DNA of 53,631 nt from an uncultured Rhodanobacteraceae bacterium. GTDB lineage: Bacteria > Pseudomonadota > Gammaproteobacteria > Xanthomonadales > SZUA-5. The position numbers and the translations under genes were made by a program. Position 1 is the first letter of the stretch. Each line of letters begins with the position of its first letter. Positions 37,289-46,869 of the stretch are shown one piece after another. The stretch is taken from assembly GCA_937928755.1 (NCBI GenBank), contig CALEZI010000166.1, positions 1-53,631 of the forward strand, read 5' to 3'. The notes below the pieces were generated by a model. That model did no database searches. It was given only the letters and a program-made list of their open reading frames with translations, and was not told where the DNA came from.

Positions 37289-38161
37289 ATGCCCAAAGCC
37301 ATCGTCACCGAACTCATCGACCTGCTGCAGCTGGAACGCATCGAGGAAAACCTGTTCCGTGGCCAGAGTCGCGACATTGGCACCCGTTTCGTCTTCGGCG
37401 GACAGGTACTGGGTCAGGCGCTGGCCGCGGCACAGCGGACCGTGGAGGGTCGCGACGTGCACTCCATGCATGCCTACTTCCTGCGCGCCGGCGATGTCGA
37501 GGCACCGATCGTCTACGAGGTCGACCGCAGTCGCGACGGCAAGAGCTTCAGTTCGCGGCGTGTCGTGGCGATCCAGCATGGCCAGCCGATCCTGAACATG
37601 GCGGCTTCGTTCCAGCAGCGGGAAGACGGGTTGACGCACCAGGTGTCGATGCCGGACGTACCGCCACCGGAAGACCTGGCCGAGCCGGAACCGGTCAGCG
37701 CGGAAACCCTGGCCAAGGTGCCGCCCAAGTTGCAACGCTGGGTGATGGGCCACGGACCGTTCGAGTTTCGTCACGTCTACCCGCGCGATGAGTTCAAGCC
37801 GCCGAAGCGGCCGCCGTTCCAACATGTGTGGTTCAGGCTGGTCGACCAGATTCCCGACGATCAGTTGCTGCACCGCGCCCTGCTCGCCTACGCCTCGGAT
37901 TTCCACCTGATCGGCACCGCCACGCTGCCGCATGGCATCAGTTATCTGCAGGGCAATGTGCAGATGGCCAGCCTCGACCACGCCATGTGGTTCCATCGCG
38001 GCTTCCGCGTCGACGACTGGCTGCTGTACTCGTGCGACAGTCCAACCACGCAGGGCGCGCGCGGACTGGCGCGCGGCATGATCTACGACCGCCAGGGGCG
38101 CCTGGTGGCATCTACCGCGCAGGAAGGGCTGATGCGACTGACCTCCGCGGGCGCCAGCTGA
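37289..38161 (+). CDS. tesB: acyl-CoA thioesterase II
   Basis: TesB hydrolyses medium- and long-chain acyl-CoA in the cytoplasm. The 290-residue protein is a double hotdog. The first unit has LFRGQSRDIGTRFVFGGQVL and the HAYFLRAGDV segment; the second has LLAYASDFHLIGTATLPHG, with the catalytic-region Asp, then ASLDHAMWFHR and GLARGMIYDRQGRLVAST. Length and motif order match the family. The ATG at 37289 is the only reasonable start. The bpt gene begins 15 nt downstream. Confidence 0.96.
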   Translation: MPKAIVTELIDLLQLERIEENLFRGQSRDIGTRFVFGGQVLGQALAAAQRTVEGRDVHSMHAYFLRAGDVEAPIVYEVDRSRDGKSFSSRRVVAIQHGQPILNMAASFQQREDGLTHQVSMPDVPPPEDLAEPEPVSAETLAKVPPKLQRWVMGHGPFEFRHVYPRDEFKPPKRPPFQHVWFRLVDQIPDDQLLHRALLAYASDFHLIGTATLPHGISYLQGNVQMASLDHAMWFHRGFRVDDWLLYSCDSPTTQGARGLARGMIYDRQGRLVASTAQEGLMRLTSAGAS

Positions 38162-38175
38162 ATCGCATTGCGGTC

Positions 38176-38898
38176 GTGACCGAAGCCCGGGACAGCATCC
38201 GCCTGTATCGAACCGCCGCCCACGCCTGCGGTTATTACGCCGATCGCCTGTCGACCAATCAGGTACTCGACCCGGAATCGCCGCACCTGGCGGCAATCTT
38301 CGGCCAGGCACTGGTTCACGGATTCCGCCGCGCCGGCGACATCATCTACCGACCCGATTGCGCAAGTTGCGCAGCCTGCACGCCGTACCGCGTGGCGCTC
38401 GCCACGTTTGCGCCAAACCGTGCCCAGCGGCGCGTGCTGGCGCGCAACGGAGACGTCGTCGTGAGCTGGCGCCCGGCGGAAGAATCGGATGAGCACTACC
38501 GGCTCTACGTGCGTTATCTCGGTCAGCGTCATGCCCATGGCGGGATGGACCAGGCAACCGCAGAAGACTACCGGCGCTTCCTGTTCAGCCGCTGGGCACG
38601 CACCGCAATGATGGAATTGCGCCTGGGCGGGGATCTGATCGGCGCTGCGGTCACCGACCTGGTGCCGGATGGTGCCTCCGCGGTCTACACCTACTTTGCC
38701 CCGGAGCATGCCCAGCGTTCCCTGGGCACCTTCGCCATCCTGCAGCAGCTCGCCTTCTGCCGACGCGAGGCGCTGGCGCACTTGTATCTCGGCTACTGGA
38801 TCGATGGCCATCCGAAGATGCACTACAAGCGGCAGTTCGGGCCAGGCGAAGTGCGCCGCAAAGGCGTTTGGCAAAGCCTCGACGGGTCGCCCACATAG
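38176..38898 (+). CDS. bpt: aspartate/glutamate leucyltransferase (N-end rule)
   Basis: Bpt moves leucine from Leu-tRNA to proteins with N-terminal Asp or Glu, marking them for ClpS/ClpAP degradation. The 240-residue protein shows the family marks: CGYYADRLSTNQVLDPE near the start, GFRRAGDIIYRPDCASCAAC with the conserved cysteine cluster, YRLYVRYLGQRHAHGGM, and LYLGYWIDGHPKMHYKRQF near the end. The start is GTG at 38176; no ATG is available without entering tesB, and no clear ribosome-binding site is seen, so coupling to tesB (stop 15 nt upstream) is likely. Confidence 0.93.
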   Translation: MTEARDSIRLYRTAAHACGYYADRLSTNQVLDPESPHLAAIFGQALVHGFRRAGDIIYRPDCASCAACTPYRVALATFAPNRAQRRVLARNGDVVVSWRPAEESDEHYRLYVRYLGQRHAHGGMDQATAEDYRRFLFSRWARTAMMELRLGGDLIGAAVTDLVPDGASAVYTYFAPEHAQRSLGTFAILQQLAFCRREALAHLYLGYWIDGHPKMHYKRQFGPGEVRRKGVWQSLDGSPT

Positions 38899-38990
38899 GC
38901 GGTGGCAAGCTGCAGGGGCGCAGCCAGAATCGTCCGGCGCCACCGACAATGCCGTTCGTCCGCTCACTGCTACCTCGTGCCCGGGCGACC

Positions 38991-39019
38991 TTGCGGGTGC
39001 GATGGGGCCTGAATAAGGT
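38991..39019 (+). promoter_or_regulatory. possible promoter of the minor pilin operon
   Basis: TTGCGG (38991-38996) and TAAGGT (39014-39019) are separated by 17 nt and lie 35 bp before fimT, in the bpt-fimT gap. The match to sigma-70 boxes is moderate. No sigma-54 type GG/GC pair was seen here, although pilin genes often use one. Confidence 0.3.
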
Positions 39020-39054
39020 ATGGCGTCGGCAGAACGCTTGGATTCGAATCGGAT

Positions 39055-39600
39055 ATGGGCCAACTCAACCACTCCTCGGCGGGTTCGATGCGACGGGCAC
39101 GCGGCTTCACCATGGTCGAGCTGCTCGCCACCGTGGCGATCATCGCCATTCTCTCGGCGGTGGCCGTCCCGGCCATGCGCGAATTCAGCGTACGCACCAA
39201 TGTCACGACCACCACCAACGACATCGTCGTTGCGCTGGCGCTGGCGCGCTCTGAAGCGGTCAAGCGCGGACGCAACGTCTCGGTCATCGCTGCGGGCGGC
39301 TCGTGGAGCAACGGCTGGACGGTGCAAGTCACCGACACCGCTGAAGTGCTGTCGCGACGTGCTGCCGTGGAGAACAACTATCGGGTGCTCGGAACCGCCA
39401 CCGGCGCCGGCGCTGAACTCGATCGCGTCATTTTCACCGGAACCGGCGGACTTTCAGTGGCGACCGGTTACGACTTCAGCATCTGTCGGCCCACATTTGC
39501 CCCGGGTGATGCCGAATCCCGCCGCATCGTGGTTACCGCCACTGGTTCGGTCCGTTCACGCCGCGACACCACCAGCGCCCCAGCCGGCTCCTGCACCTGA
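39055..39600 (+). CDS. fimT: GspH/FimT family minor pseudopilin
   Basis: The 181-residue protein has a prepilin leader ending RRARG, followed by FTMVELLATVAIIAILSAVA, the type III signal cleaved between Gly and Phe, with Glu5 of the mature protein present. The rest is a GspH/FimT-type pilin globular domain with two cysteines (one in FSICRP, one terminal). It is first in a fimT-pilV-pilW-pilX-pilY1 run and would help prime type IV pilus assembly. The start is ATG 39055 or ATG 39088; the second gives a more typical short leader. Confidence 0.9.
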   Translation: MGQLNHSSAGSMRRARGFTMVELLATVAIIAILSAVAVPAMREFSVRTNVTTTTNDIVVALALARSEAVKRGRNVSVIAAGGSWSNGWTVQVTDTAEVLSRRAAVENNYRVLGTATGAGAELDRVIFTGTGGLSVATGYDFSICRPTFAPGDAESRRIVVTATGSVRSRRDTTSAPAGSCT

Positions 39601-39610
39601 CGCCAAGACC

Positions 39611-40141
39611 ATGATCTCAAACAGAATTCAACGTGGCTTCACCCTGATCGAAATGATGATCGCACTGTTGATATTCAGCATCGGCCTGATGGGCATGGCC
39701 GGTCTGATGGTGCTGTCGGTGAAGACCAACCATAGTGCTTACCTGCGTACCCAGGCTGCATTTCTGGCGCAGTCGATGGCTGATCGGATGCGCGCCAACA
39801 TGGGCCTGATCGACAGCTACGAAGGCAGCTATTCCTATGCAACGGCCGGCACCGATCCGTGCGCGTCCGGCGCCGTCTGCTCGCCGGCACAGGTGGTCGT
39901 GCGCGACCGCGCCGTGTGGAGCCAGCAGATGGTCGATTCGATGCCCAATCCCACGGCCAGGATCGATTGCGATGGCACCGTGCTCGGCGGCGTCGCTCAC
40001 CGCGGCGCAGCGCCTTTCGATGGCCTGTGCACACTGACCATCACCTGGGACGAAGCCACCTTCCGCCGCGGCGAACTGAGTGCGTCGCCAGGCGCCGCAA
40101 CTGCAGACCTGCAGACATTCGCATGGGTCTTTCAGCCGTGA
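39611..40141 (+). CDS. pilV: type IV pilus minor pilin PilV
   Basis: The 176-residue protein starts MISNRIQRG, then FTLIEMMIALLIFSIGLMG, a classic type III prepilin signal. The PilV family marks follow (GLMGMAGLMVLSVKTNHSAY, LAQSMADRMRANMG). The globular domain has cysteines likely to form disulfides. Together with FimT, PilW, PilX and PilY1 it would form the tip-initiating complex. It starts 10 nt after fimT, and its TGA overlaps a possible GTG start of pilW. Confidence 0.9.
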   Translation: MISNRIQRGFTLIEMMIALLIFSIGLMGMAGLMVLSVKTNHSAYLRTQAAFLAQSMADRMRANMGLIDSYEGSYSYATAGTDPCASGAVCSPAQVVVRDRAVWSQQMVDSMPNPTARIDCDGTVLGGVAHRGAAPFDGLCTLTITWDEATFRRGELSASPGAATADLQTFAWVFQP

Positions 40142-40170
40142 ATACCAATCTCCCGAGTCCATTGACCACG

Positions 40171-41496
40171 ATGCGCAAGGTTTCCCGCAATACCGGCTTT
40201 ACCTTGATCGAACTGATCATCGCGATGGCCATCAGCCTGATCGCGATCATCGGCATCGTCAGCCTGTTCAGCAGCACCAGCCGCAGCAACAAGCTGCAGG
40301 AAGGCCTCGCACGGCTGCAGGAAAACGGCCGTTTCGCGACCATGCGCATCGAGGACGATCTGCGCATGGCGAGCGCCCAGTATTGCAGCGACTACACCGG
40401 CAATAGGCACGTCGGTCCGGTAGCGCCGATGTGGCAGGACCGCGCGCCGTTCGTGTTCGCTCCCAATCTGAACTTACCCGATTCCGGAGGCATGCAGAGC
40501 GTCGCGAGCGACGGTACCTTTTCCACTTCGTCGGCGACGACGTGGTACGGCCTCAGTTCGCGCTTCTTCATGCAGGGCTTCAGTTGCACCACGGGTACTA
40601 CCTGTACGCCTGCCCTGTGGGCTGCCGGCATGTTCCCGGCAGCCGACCTGACAGATGGGAGTCGCGTGCCCAACAGTGACATCCTGACGATTCGCTACCT
40701 GCGCAGCAGCGGCTGGCCGATCTCCGGAACCAATGCCACCTGTGCGGCCGGCTCCAACATTACCATCGCCCCGCAAACCGGCGATCCCCCCGTCAACTTT
40801 GCGCCCAGCGGTCCGCAACTGGCGTTGATCAGCGATTGTGGTTCGCCAATCATCTTGCCGATCAGCGCGGTCAGCGGCAATACGTTGACCATCGGTTCGC
40901 GGCTGCCGAGCACGCTCAATCCCAATTGCGGTGCGCGCGGCCCCAGCGACATCCGGGTATTCAACTTCACCCGCGACTTCGTCACGGTCACTTACTATCT
41001 GGCGTTCCGCGCCAACGACAATCCGGACGCGCGCGCCAACAATGGCGCCGGCGCAGCGCTGGTGCCGACCTTGATCCGTCGCGAAAACGGCGTCGAACAG
41101 GAGCTCGTGCGCGGGGTTGATCGCCTCGATTTCCGTTACGGCGTGCGCGACCGCGGCGGCAACATGCGATTCCTCACCGCAGCGCAGGTCGACAACCAGC
41201 TGGGCGGCACGATCGCATGCCCGCCAAAGCCGGACGGTGTTGCGCCTTTTCCTAACACACCAACCGCGAGTGAGCCTGGTTGCCTGTGGCGCTCGGTGCG
41301 CCGCGTGGAAGCTCACTTGCTGGTCAATTCAGGCGACGAAGTGCCGGCAATGGACGACATCGCCCGCTCGTTCCGTTACATGGGCGTGCAGACCTCGATT
41401 GCCGAGACCGCGGCGCTGCCGTCCGGACTGCTGTCCCACAGTTACCCGCGCCGCGAGTTCATCGCGCACGCGACGCATCGCAACAAGAACCCCTGA
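40171..41496 (+). CDS. pilW: type IV pilus minor pilin PilW
   Basis: The 441-residue protein has a leader MRKVSRNTG and then FTLIELIIAMAISLIAIIGIV. The PilW-type continuation RLQENGRFATMRIEDDLRMA follows, and then a large globular domain with several cysteines and the conserved ADGVEQELVRGVDRLDFRYG-like stretch (here GVEQELVRGVDRLDFRYGV). The ATG at 40171 gives the usual short leader; a GTG at 40138 would overlap pilV by 4 nt and add 11 residues. PilX follows after 20 nt. Confidence 0.9.
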   Translation: MRKVSRNTGFTLIELIIAMAISLIAIIGIVSLFSSTSRSNKLQEGLARLQENGRFATMRIEDDLRMASAQYCSDYTGNRHVGPVAPMWQDRAPFVFAPNLNLPDSGGMQSVASDGTFSTSSATTWYGLSSRFFMQGFSCTTGTTCTPALWAAGMFPAADLTDGSRVPNSDILTIRYLRSSGWPISGTNATCAAGSNITIAPQTGDPPVNFAPSGPQLALISDCGSPIILPISAVSGNTLTIGSRLPSTLNPNCGARGPSDIRVFNFTRDFVTVTYYLAFRANDNPDARANNGAGAALVPTLIRRENGVEQELVRGVDRLDFRYGVRDRGGNMRFLTAAQVDNQLGGTIACPPKPDGVAPFPNTPTASEPGCLWRSVRRVEAHLLVNSGDEVPAMDDIARSFRYMGVQTSIAETAALPSGLLSHSYPRREFIAHATHRNKNP

Positions 41497-41516
41497 CCGA
41501 CCTCTCCGAGTCCGAC

Positions 41517-42191
41517 ATGATGAACGCATGCACTCCACGCAAAGGAACCCGCCACTCGCAACGCGGTGCCGTGCTGTTCCTGGCGATGATATTCCTGGTT
41601 TTGCTCGCCGTACTCGCGGTGACCGCCAGCAGCACATCAATCATGCAGGAGCGCATGACCGGTGGCTTGCGCAACAAGCAACTCGGTTTGATGGGTGCTG
41701 AATCCACGCTGCGAGGCGGCGAGAGCTTCTTGTGGAATCTGTCCTTCGATGTGCGCCAGCCGCTGCCACCCTGCATTCCGGGCTCCATCAGTACGGATTG
41801 TGTCTACATGCCGAGGTCCAACGGCCTGCTGATGAGCAAGGTGCAGACTTTCCGCACCTCGCGCGACTGGCTAGACCCCGGCACCGATGGTGCACGCGAG
41901 TACGCGGAAGGGCTGACCGGCCTCACCGGCAGTGCGCTCACCGCAAGACTGGCGACGCAACCGCGCTTCATGATCGAGTATCTGGGCGTCGCGCTGCCGC
42001 CGTTTCGCACCGGCGGTGCGAAGAATGCGCAAGGCACCACCTCGCGGGTTGGCGAGCATCACCTTTACCGGATTACCGCGCGCAGCCAGGGCGGCACCAA
42101 CGGTGTCATCCGTATTGCCGAAAGTTATTACTCGGCGATGAATCTGACCAATACCAATTTCAATCCGGGCGCGGCCCCCGCCACACCCTGA
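41517..42191 (+). CDS. pilX: type IV pilus assembly protein PilX
   Basis: The 224-residue protein begins with a short basic N terminus (KGTRHSQRGAVLF) and one hydrophobic helix (about 17-38). It then has the PilX marks ASSTSIMQERMTGGLRNKQ and a globular domain with a cysteine pair. It lacks the strict GFTLIE motif but has RGAVLFLAM, as PilX proteins do. The ATG at 41517 (or 41520) begins it. It lies in line with pilW and pilY1 (25 nt downstream). Confidence 0.88.
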   Translation: MMNACTPRKGTRHSQRGAVLFLAMIFLVLLAVLAVTASSTSIMQERMTGGLRNKQLGLMGAESTLRGGESFLWNLSFDVRQPLPPCIPGSISTDCVYMPRSNGLLMSKVQTFRTSRDWLDPGTDGAREYAEGLTGLTGSALTARLATQPRFMIEYLGVALPPFRTGGAKNAQGTTSRVGEHHLYRITARSQGGTNGVIRIAESYYSAMNLTNTNFNPGAAPATP

Positions 42192-42216
42192 TCGCAGACA
42201 CCAGCGAGGATTTGCC

Positions 42217-45200
42217 ATGCGCACTCAAGTCGATTTTCGTCGACATTCCCGACCCGGCGGTCAACTGCTGCTGGCGCTAGGCGCCGGTCTGTTGTCGCAG
42301 GCGGCCTTTGCAGCCGCCCCCGGCACCGTGGACCTGCTCGCCACTCCACCCGAAATAACCGCCACCGTTGCGCCAAATCTGGCGCTGACGTTCGACGATT
42401 CCGGCTCGATGGCCTGGGAGTACATGCCCGACCAACGCCCTTACCAGACGCCTGTGGTCGGTTGGGGGCTTTCAACGTCCATCTCCACCAATACCGATTA
42501 TCCCTGGTTCTGCGCCGGTCGCATCGACTCCCGCGTGACCGATCCTGCCGATCCGCGCTCGAAGCCGATGAACGGGATGTTCTACGATCCCAATGTCACC
42601 TACCGACCGCCGCTGTTGCCGGACGGCATCACCGAATTCCCGCAGGCTAGCTTTACAGCAGCGCGGCACAATGGCATCCGCCATTTCCGACCGAATTCAC
42701 CGGTGGCCCAGGGCACGCGGAATCTCGCCACCACCGCTTTCTGCAATTCCACGTCGGAAGATTCGACCTATTTCCCGCTCGACGGCGGCAGTTTCGGTGA
42801 GAACTGGACCAACATCGACCTGCTGCTTGCCAATGACGACTGGTCCAACTTCGCCTACATGACGGCCTCGAGCGAAAACCGCTCAGGAACCACCGAAGGC
42901 ATCGATCCACAAACGCTGACCGGTTATACCTCGGGTAACACCCGTGTCGTCGCAAATGCCATTGATGCGACCATCACTGCGGGCGGCATCTACGAGATGG
43001 AGGATGGCCCGCAAGTCCAGGATCCAGGCGGAAACGATGACCCGACCATTGCGTTTCAGGGCGCCAGCGACAACGATGCGCCTTATCTGCTGCTGCGATT
43101 GAATACCAGGCGCTGCACCAACATCACGGTTTCCTGGCGTCTGCGCGATCTCAATCCCGCGAATACTGCGGCAATACAACAGGTTGCGGTGCAGGGACGT
43201 GTCGGCACTTCCGGCAACTTCACCAATCTCGCTTATGTCAACAATGCCAATACCGGTGGCGATACCCCGGGATCGGTGACACTGGCGTCGACCTACAACG
43301 GAAACGAACGCGTCCAGATCCGCTGGATCACGACCAACGCCGTCGGCAACGACAACATGATCGGTGTCGATGACATTACCGTCACCGGCACCTGTACCGC
43401 GACCGCAGCCGGCGCAAGCTATTACCAGTTGAAGTCTTCGGTAGCGGTGACTCAGGACGCCAATGGGCGCATCACCACCCCAGCTTCGGTGCTCTACGAC
43501 AAGGCCAACTGGGAACGCGTTCCAGTGCCCGCCGACCAGCGCCAGAACTTCGCCAACTGGTACTCCTACTATCGTACGCGCACCAATTCCGCAGCAACGG
43601 CGATGACCCGCGCGTTCGCACCCTTCGATCAGAACATCCGCATGGTCTGGCAAAATCTGTGGGCCAATGCTGCGGCGCCCGTGCTGGCCGTGAACTCGAC
43701 ACCCATCTACAAGTTTGTCGATGGGCCTGAAACCAATAATGTACGCACCGCGTTCTACTATTGGCTCTACAGCATTCCGGCATCCGGCAACACGCCGACC
43801 ATCGCCGCGACCAATCGTGTCGGCAACTATTTCACTGGCGGCCGAGGATCGGTCGCCGCGGATACCAATCCATACTGGGACCGCGATCTGAACCGTGAAT
43901 TGAGCTGCCGCCAGAACTTCCACATCAACATGAGCGACGGTTACTGGAACAATACCAATCCGGCACCGACCGCCATCAATGATGCCAGCGGGACCAGCCA
44001 GGGACTGCGTTATGTCAATGGAACGTGGGTGCTTCCGGACCTGCGCACCTACAACCCGAGTGACCCGGAAACGGTAATTTTCAATCGTTTCACCGGCACG
44101 CCGTTGCGGCCATCGCTGACCGATGTCGCGTTCCACTACTGGGCTTCGGATCTGCGGCCGGATCTCACGGCTGCGGATGCGACCAAACTGAAGGTGCCAC
44201 CGTTCATTCCGGATCGCTCCACCGACCTCTTCCCGCAGGTCCTGCCTCCGGGCTCGGATCCTCGCGATGATCGTGAGATCTACTGGAATCCGGCCAACGA
44301 CCCGGCCACCTGGCCGCATCTGGTCAACTTCAACATCAGCTTCGGGCTGGAAGGCCGACTGCCACAATCGCCGTCCGTTTACCGGGCGCTGCGACTCGGC
44401 AATGATCCATTGATCGCCTGGGCGCATCAGGCCAGCGTCACCGGCACCAATCCGGACAAGCTGGACGATTTCTGGCACGCCGCACTGGTCAGTCGCGGTC
44501 GCTTCCTGTCGGCCAAGAATCCGGAGCAGTTGATCTCCGCGCTGCAGGAAATCATCGCCAGCATCATCGCCCGTCGCGGCGCATCGACGGCAGTGTCGGT
44601 TTCGTTGCCGATCATCACCGACGGCACCACCGGCTATACCGCGGGTTACGACACCACCGACTGGTCTGGCTTCGTCACTCGTAACCGGCTCGATCCGACC
44701 ACCGCAGAGCGCATTGGCGTGCTGTGGGATGCCGGCTGCATCCTGACGGGTGGCGCCTGCTCCACCACCGCGACCACCGGTCTGCCGGTTCGCGATCCGG
44801 ATTCGCGTGCGATCCTGACCTCGACCGGCGTACCGGGCAGCGGGCGTCCGTTCCGTTGGTCCTCGCTGTCAACCCGTCAGCAGGCGCGACTGAACGTCGA
44901 TCCGACGACGCTTCGTCTGGATCTCGGCACCTGGACCGCAGACGCTTTCGGACAGCAACGCGTCGAGTACGTGCGTGGGTCGCGAGTCAACGAGACCACC
45001 GCAAGTCCGCGCTTCCGTCAGCGCAGCTCGGTGCTGGGTGCCATCATCCGCGGGCAGCCGATCTACGTGTCCTCGCCGACCGCAGGCTATCCGGATAACT
45101 TCCCGGCCGGCTCCCCGGAACGCGCCGCCTACGACCTGGGCCAGAGTTATGCACAATTCCAGGTCGACAAACGAGAGCGTGCGCCTACTGTCTATGTCGC

Positions 45201-46716
45201 CGCCAACGACGGCATGCTGCATGCATTCGATGGTGGAACTGGACACGAGCGCTTTGCCTATGTCCCGAACGCGGTCATCGAGAACTTCCGCCTGACCCGC
45301 TCGACGCAGTTCGAGGGCGGCTTCACCCCCAGCGTCGACGATCGGCCGCTGGTCACCGACGTATTCATCAACGGCAGTTGGCGCACCGTACTGCTGGGTT
45401 CCTTGCGCCTTGGCGGTCGTGGCGTGTACTTGCTGGACATCAACAGCCCGCCCACCTCGACGACCGTGACCGAAAGTTCGCTTGCCGCGGTCCCGCTGTG
45501 GGAATACACCAATGTCGCTCCGGAAGGCGACACCACGACAGACTGCGCCGCTGGCGGTCGTCATTGCTCGTCGCTCGGGTATACCTACGAGTCGATCAAC
45601 ATCGCGCGTCTCAACTACCAGCACAAATGGGTGGCGCTGGTGTCGAGCGGTTATTTCCCGGTCGACGGCACCGATCCCGCCAGCAACTCGCCGAGGGCCA
45701 ACCGAACCTCGCTGTTGGTGATCGACCTCGCCACCGGGACCCTGATTCGCGAAATCCTGACCAGCAGTGCGCCGCAGACCGCGGACCGCAGCTTCGGTCT
45801 GTCGCAGCCGATCGTCATGGACACCGGTACCGACTTCATCGACGACGTCGCTTTTGCCGGTGACCTTGCCGGCAATCTTTGGCGCTTCGACCTGTCTTCG
45901 GATGATCCGACCAGTTGGAAGGTTGATCTGATGTTCACCACCTATGGTCCGGGCGGCGGCGCAACGCCGGGTGCAGCGGGCGTGGCTGGCGAACGGCCCA
46001 TTTCTTCCGCGCCGCTGGTGATGGCGGATTCCACCGGACGCGAGCCGATCATCATCGTGGGCAGCGGCAAGTTCATTGGCCTCCCCGACCGCACGGCAGC
46101 GATTCCGCAGCAGTCGTTCTATGGTGTAGAGGACCTCGGTACTTGCGGCTCGGACCCGACGTCCATCGCGTGCACCAGCTACCCGATCCGACCGGACAAG
46201 CTGGTGGTGCAGAAGATCGTTCAGGCCGCCAATGCGGTACGCTCGATCGCCGAGAGAGATGCAACTTCCGAAACCGCGCCGGCCAATCCTTTGGGGTGGC
46301 GCATCCGGTTGGACATCGTCAGTGAAGCCGGCGAGCGCTCTTTCGACTCCGGCTTCCCGTTCTACACGTCCAACCAGGTGTTGCTGCGGTCGATCATTCC
46401 CAAGGGCGTCGATCCCTGCGATCCGGGTGCGCGTTATGGCCTGATGGTGGTGAGCGCGTCTACCGGCGCGGCTTACATCGATCCGACCGAAGACACGCCA
46501 TCGCGCATCGTCGGCGGCGTGGTCGCCAGTTCGACACCACCGGGCGAGCCGATTACCTTGCGTGGTGGCGGCAACGTGGTCATCGCCGGCCTTACCGAAC
46601 GCGATGGCAGCGGCGGCGTGGTCAATCAGGCGGTGATCAATGCGATCACCCAATCGCTGAGTCGTGCCGATGACATCTGGCACCGTGGTGCCTGGCGTGA
46701 CATCCTTCAGCAGTAG
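42217..46716 (+). CDS. pilY1: type IV pilus tip adhesin/assembly factor PilY1
   Basis: The 1499-residue protein has a signal peptide (about 1-33, ...QAAFAAAP). The N-terminal part carries LTFDDSGSM near residue 60, a MIDAS-like DxSxS start as in PilY1 von Willebrand A domains. A long middle region has no clear motif. The C-terminal half is a PilY1 beta-propeller with PTVYVAANDGMLHAFDGGTG and the calcium loop MDTGTDFIDDVAFAGDLAGN near 1207, followed by LWRFDL. PilY1 aids pilus extension, adhesion and surface sensing in relatives. It ends the run fimT-pilV-pilW-pilX-pilY1; a strong hairpin follows. Confidence 0.93.
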   Translation: MRTQVDFRRHSRPGGQLLLALGAGLLSQAAFAAAPGTVDLLATPPEITATVAPNLALTFDDSGSMAWEYMPDQRPYQTPVVGWGLSTSISTNTDYPWFCAGRIDSRVTDPADPRSKPMNGMFYDPNVTYRPPLLPDGITEFPQASFTAARHNGIRHFRPNSPVAQGTRNLATTAFCNSTSEDSTYFPLDGGSFGENWTNIDLLLANDDWSNFAYMTASSENRSGTTEGIDPQTLTGYTSGNTRVVANAIDATITAGGIYEMEDGPQVQDPGGNDDPTIAFQGASDNDAPYLLLRLNTRRCTNITVSWRLRDLNPANTAAIQQVAVQGRVGTSGNFTNLAYVNNANTGGDTPGSVTLASTYNGNERVQIRWITTNAVGNDNMIGVDDITVTGTCTATAAGASYYQLKSSVAVTQDANGRITTPASVLYDKANWERVPVPADQRQNFANWYSYYRTRTNSAATAMTRAFAPFDQNIRMVWQNLWANAAAPVLAVNSTPIYKFVDGPETNNVRTAFYYWLYSIPASGNTPTIAATNRVGNYFTGGRGSVAADTNPYWDRDLNRELSCRQNFHINMSDGYWNNTNPAPTAINDASGTSQGLRYVNGTWVLPDLRTYNPSDPETVIFNRFTGTPLRPSLTDVAFHYWASDLRPDLTAADATKLKVPPFIPDRSTDLFPQVLPPGSDPRDDREIYWNPANDPATWPHLVNFNISFGLEGRLPQSPSVYRALRLGNDPLIAWAHQASVTGTNPDKLDDFWHAALVSRGRFLSAKNPEQLISALQEIIASIIARRGASTAVSVSLPIITDGTTGYTAGYDTTDWSGFVTRNRLDPTTAERIGVLWDAGCILTGGACSTTATTGLPVRDPDSRAILTSTGVPGSGRPFRWSSLSTRQQARLNVDPTTLRLDLGTWTADAFGQQRVEYVRGSRVNETTASPRFRQRSSVLGAIIRGQPIYVSSPTAGYPDNFPAGSPERAAYDLGQSYAQFQVDKRERAPTVYVAANDGMLHAFDGGTGHERFAYVPNAVIENFRLTRSTQFEGGFTPSVDDRPLVTDVFINGSWRTVLLGSLRLGGRGVYLLDINSPPTSTTVTESSLAAVPLWEYTNVAPEGDTTTDCAAGGRHCSSLGYTYESINIARLNYQHKWVALVSSGYFPVDGTDPASNSPRANRTSLLVIDLATGTLIREILTSSAPQTADRSFGLSQPIVMDTGTDFIDDVAFAGDLAGNLWRFDLSSDDPTSWKVDLMFTTYGPGGGATPGAAGVAGERPISSAPLVMADSTGREPIIIVGSGKFIGLPDRTAAIPQQSFYGVEDLGTCGSDPTSIACTSYPIRPDKLVVQKIVQAANAVRSIAERDATSETAPANPLGWRIRLDIVSEAGERSFDSGFPFYTSNQVLLRSIIPKGVDPCDPGARYGLMVVSASTGAAYIDPTEDTPSRIVGGVVASSTPPGEPITLRGGGNVVIAGLTERDGSGGVVNQAVINAITQSLSRADDIWHRGAWRDILQQ

Positions 46717-46725
46717 TCGCTGATT

Positions 46726-46755
46726 GCGTGCCCGCGGCTGATACCGCGGGCACGC
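46726..46755 (+). terminator. strong hairpin after pilY1
   Basis: A perfect 12-bp stem, GCGTGCCCGCGG (46726-46737) with CCGCGGGCACGC (46744-46755), and a 6-nt loop begin 9 nt past the pilY1 stop. No T-run follows, so it may act as a transcription barrier or an mRNA 3' end rather than a classic terminator. It separates pilY1 from pilE. Confidence 0.6.
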
Positions 46756-46869
46756 GCAGGGCCGGTCGACTCCGCAGAGCAACGCCACGGCAGAACTGCG
46801 ATTTCGGCCGGATGCTGACCCCGCGGGCCGGCGATCCTAGTTTCAACCATGTTCAGGAGTAGCCGATCG

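Noticed and set aside
44869..46788. 639-codon minus-strand frame antisense to pilY1
   Set aside because: The PilY1 propeller and calcium loop are on the plus strand; the antisense product has no motif.
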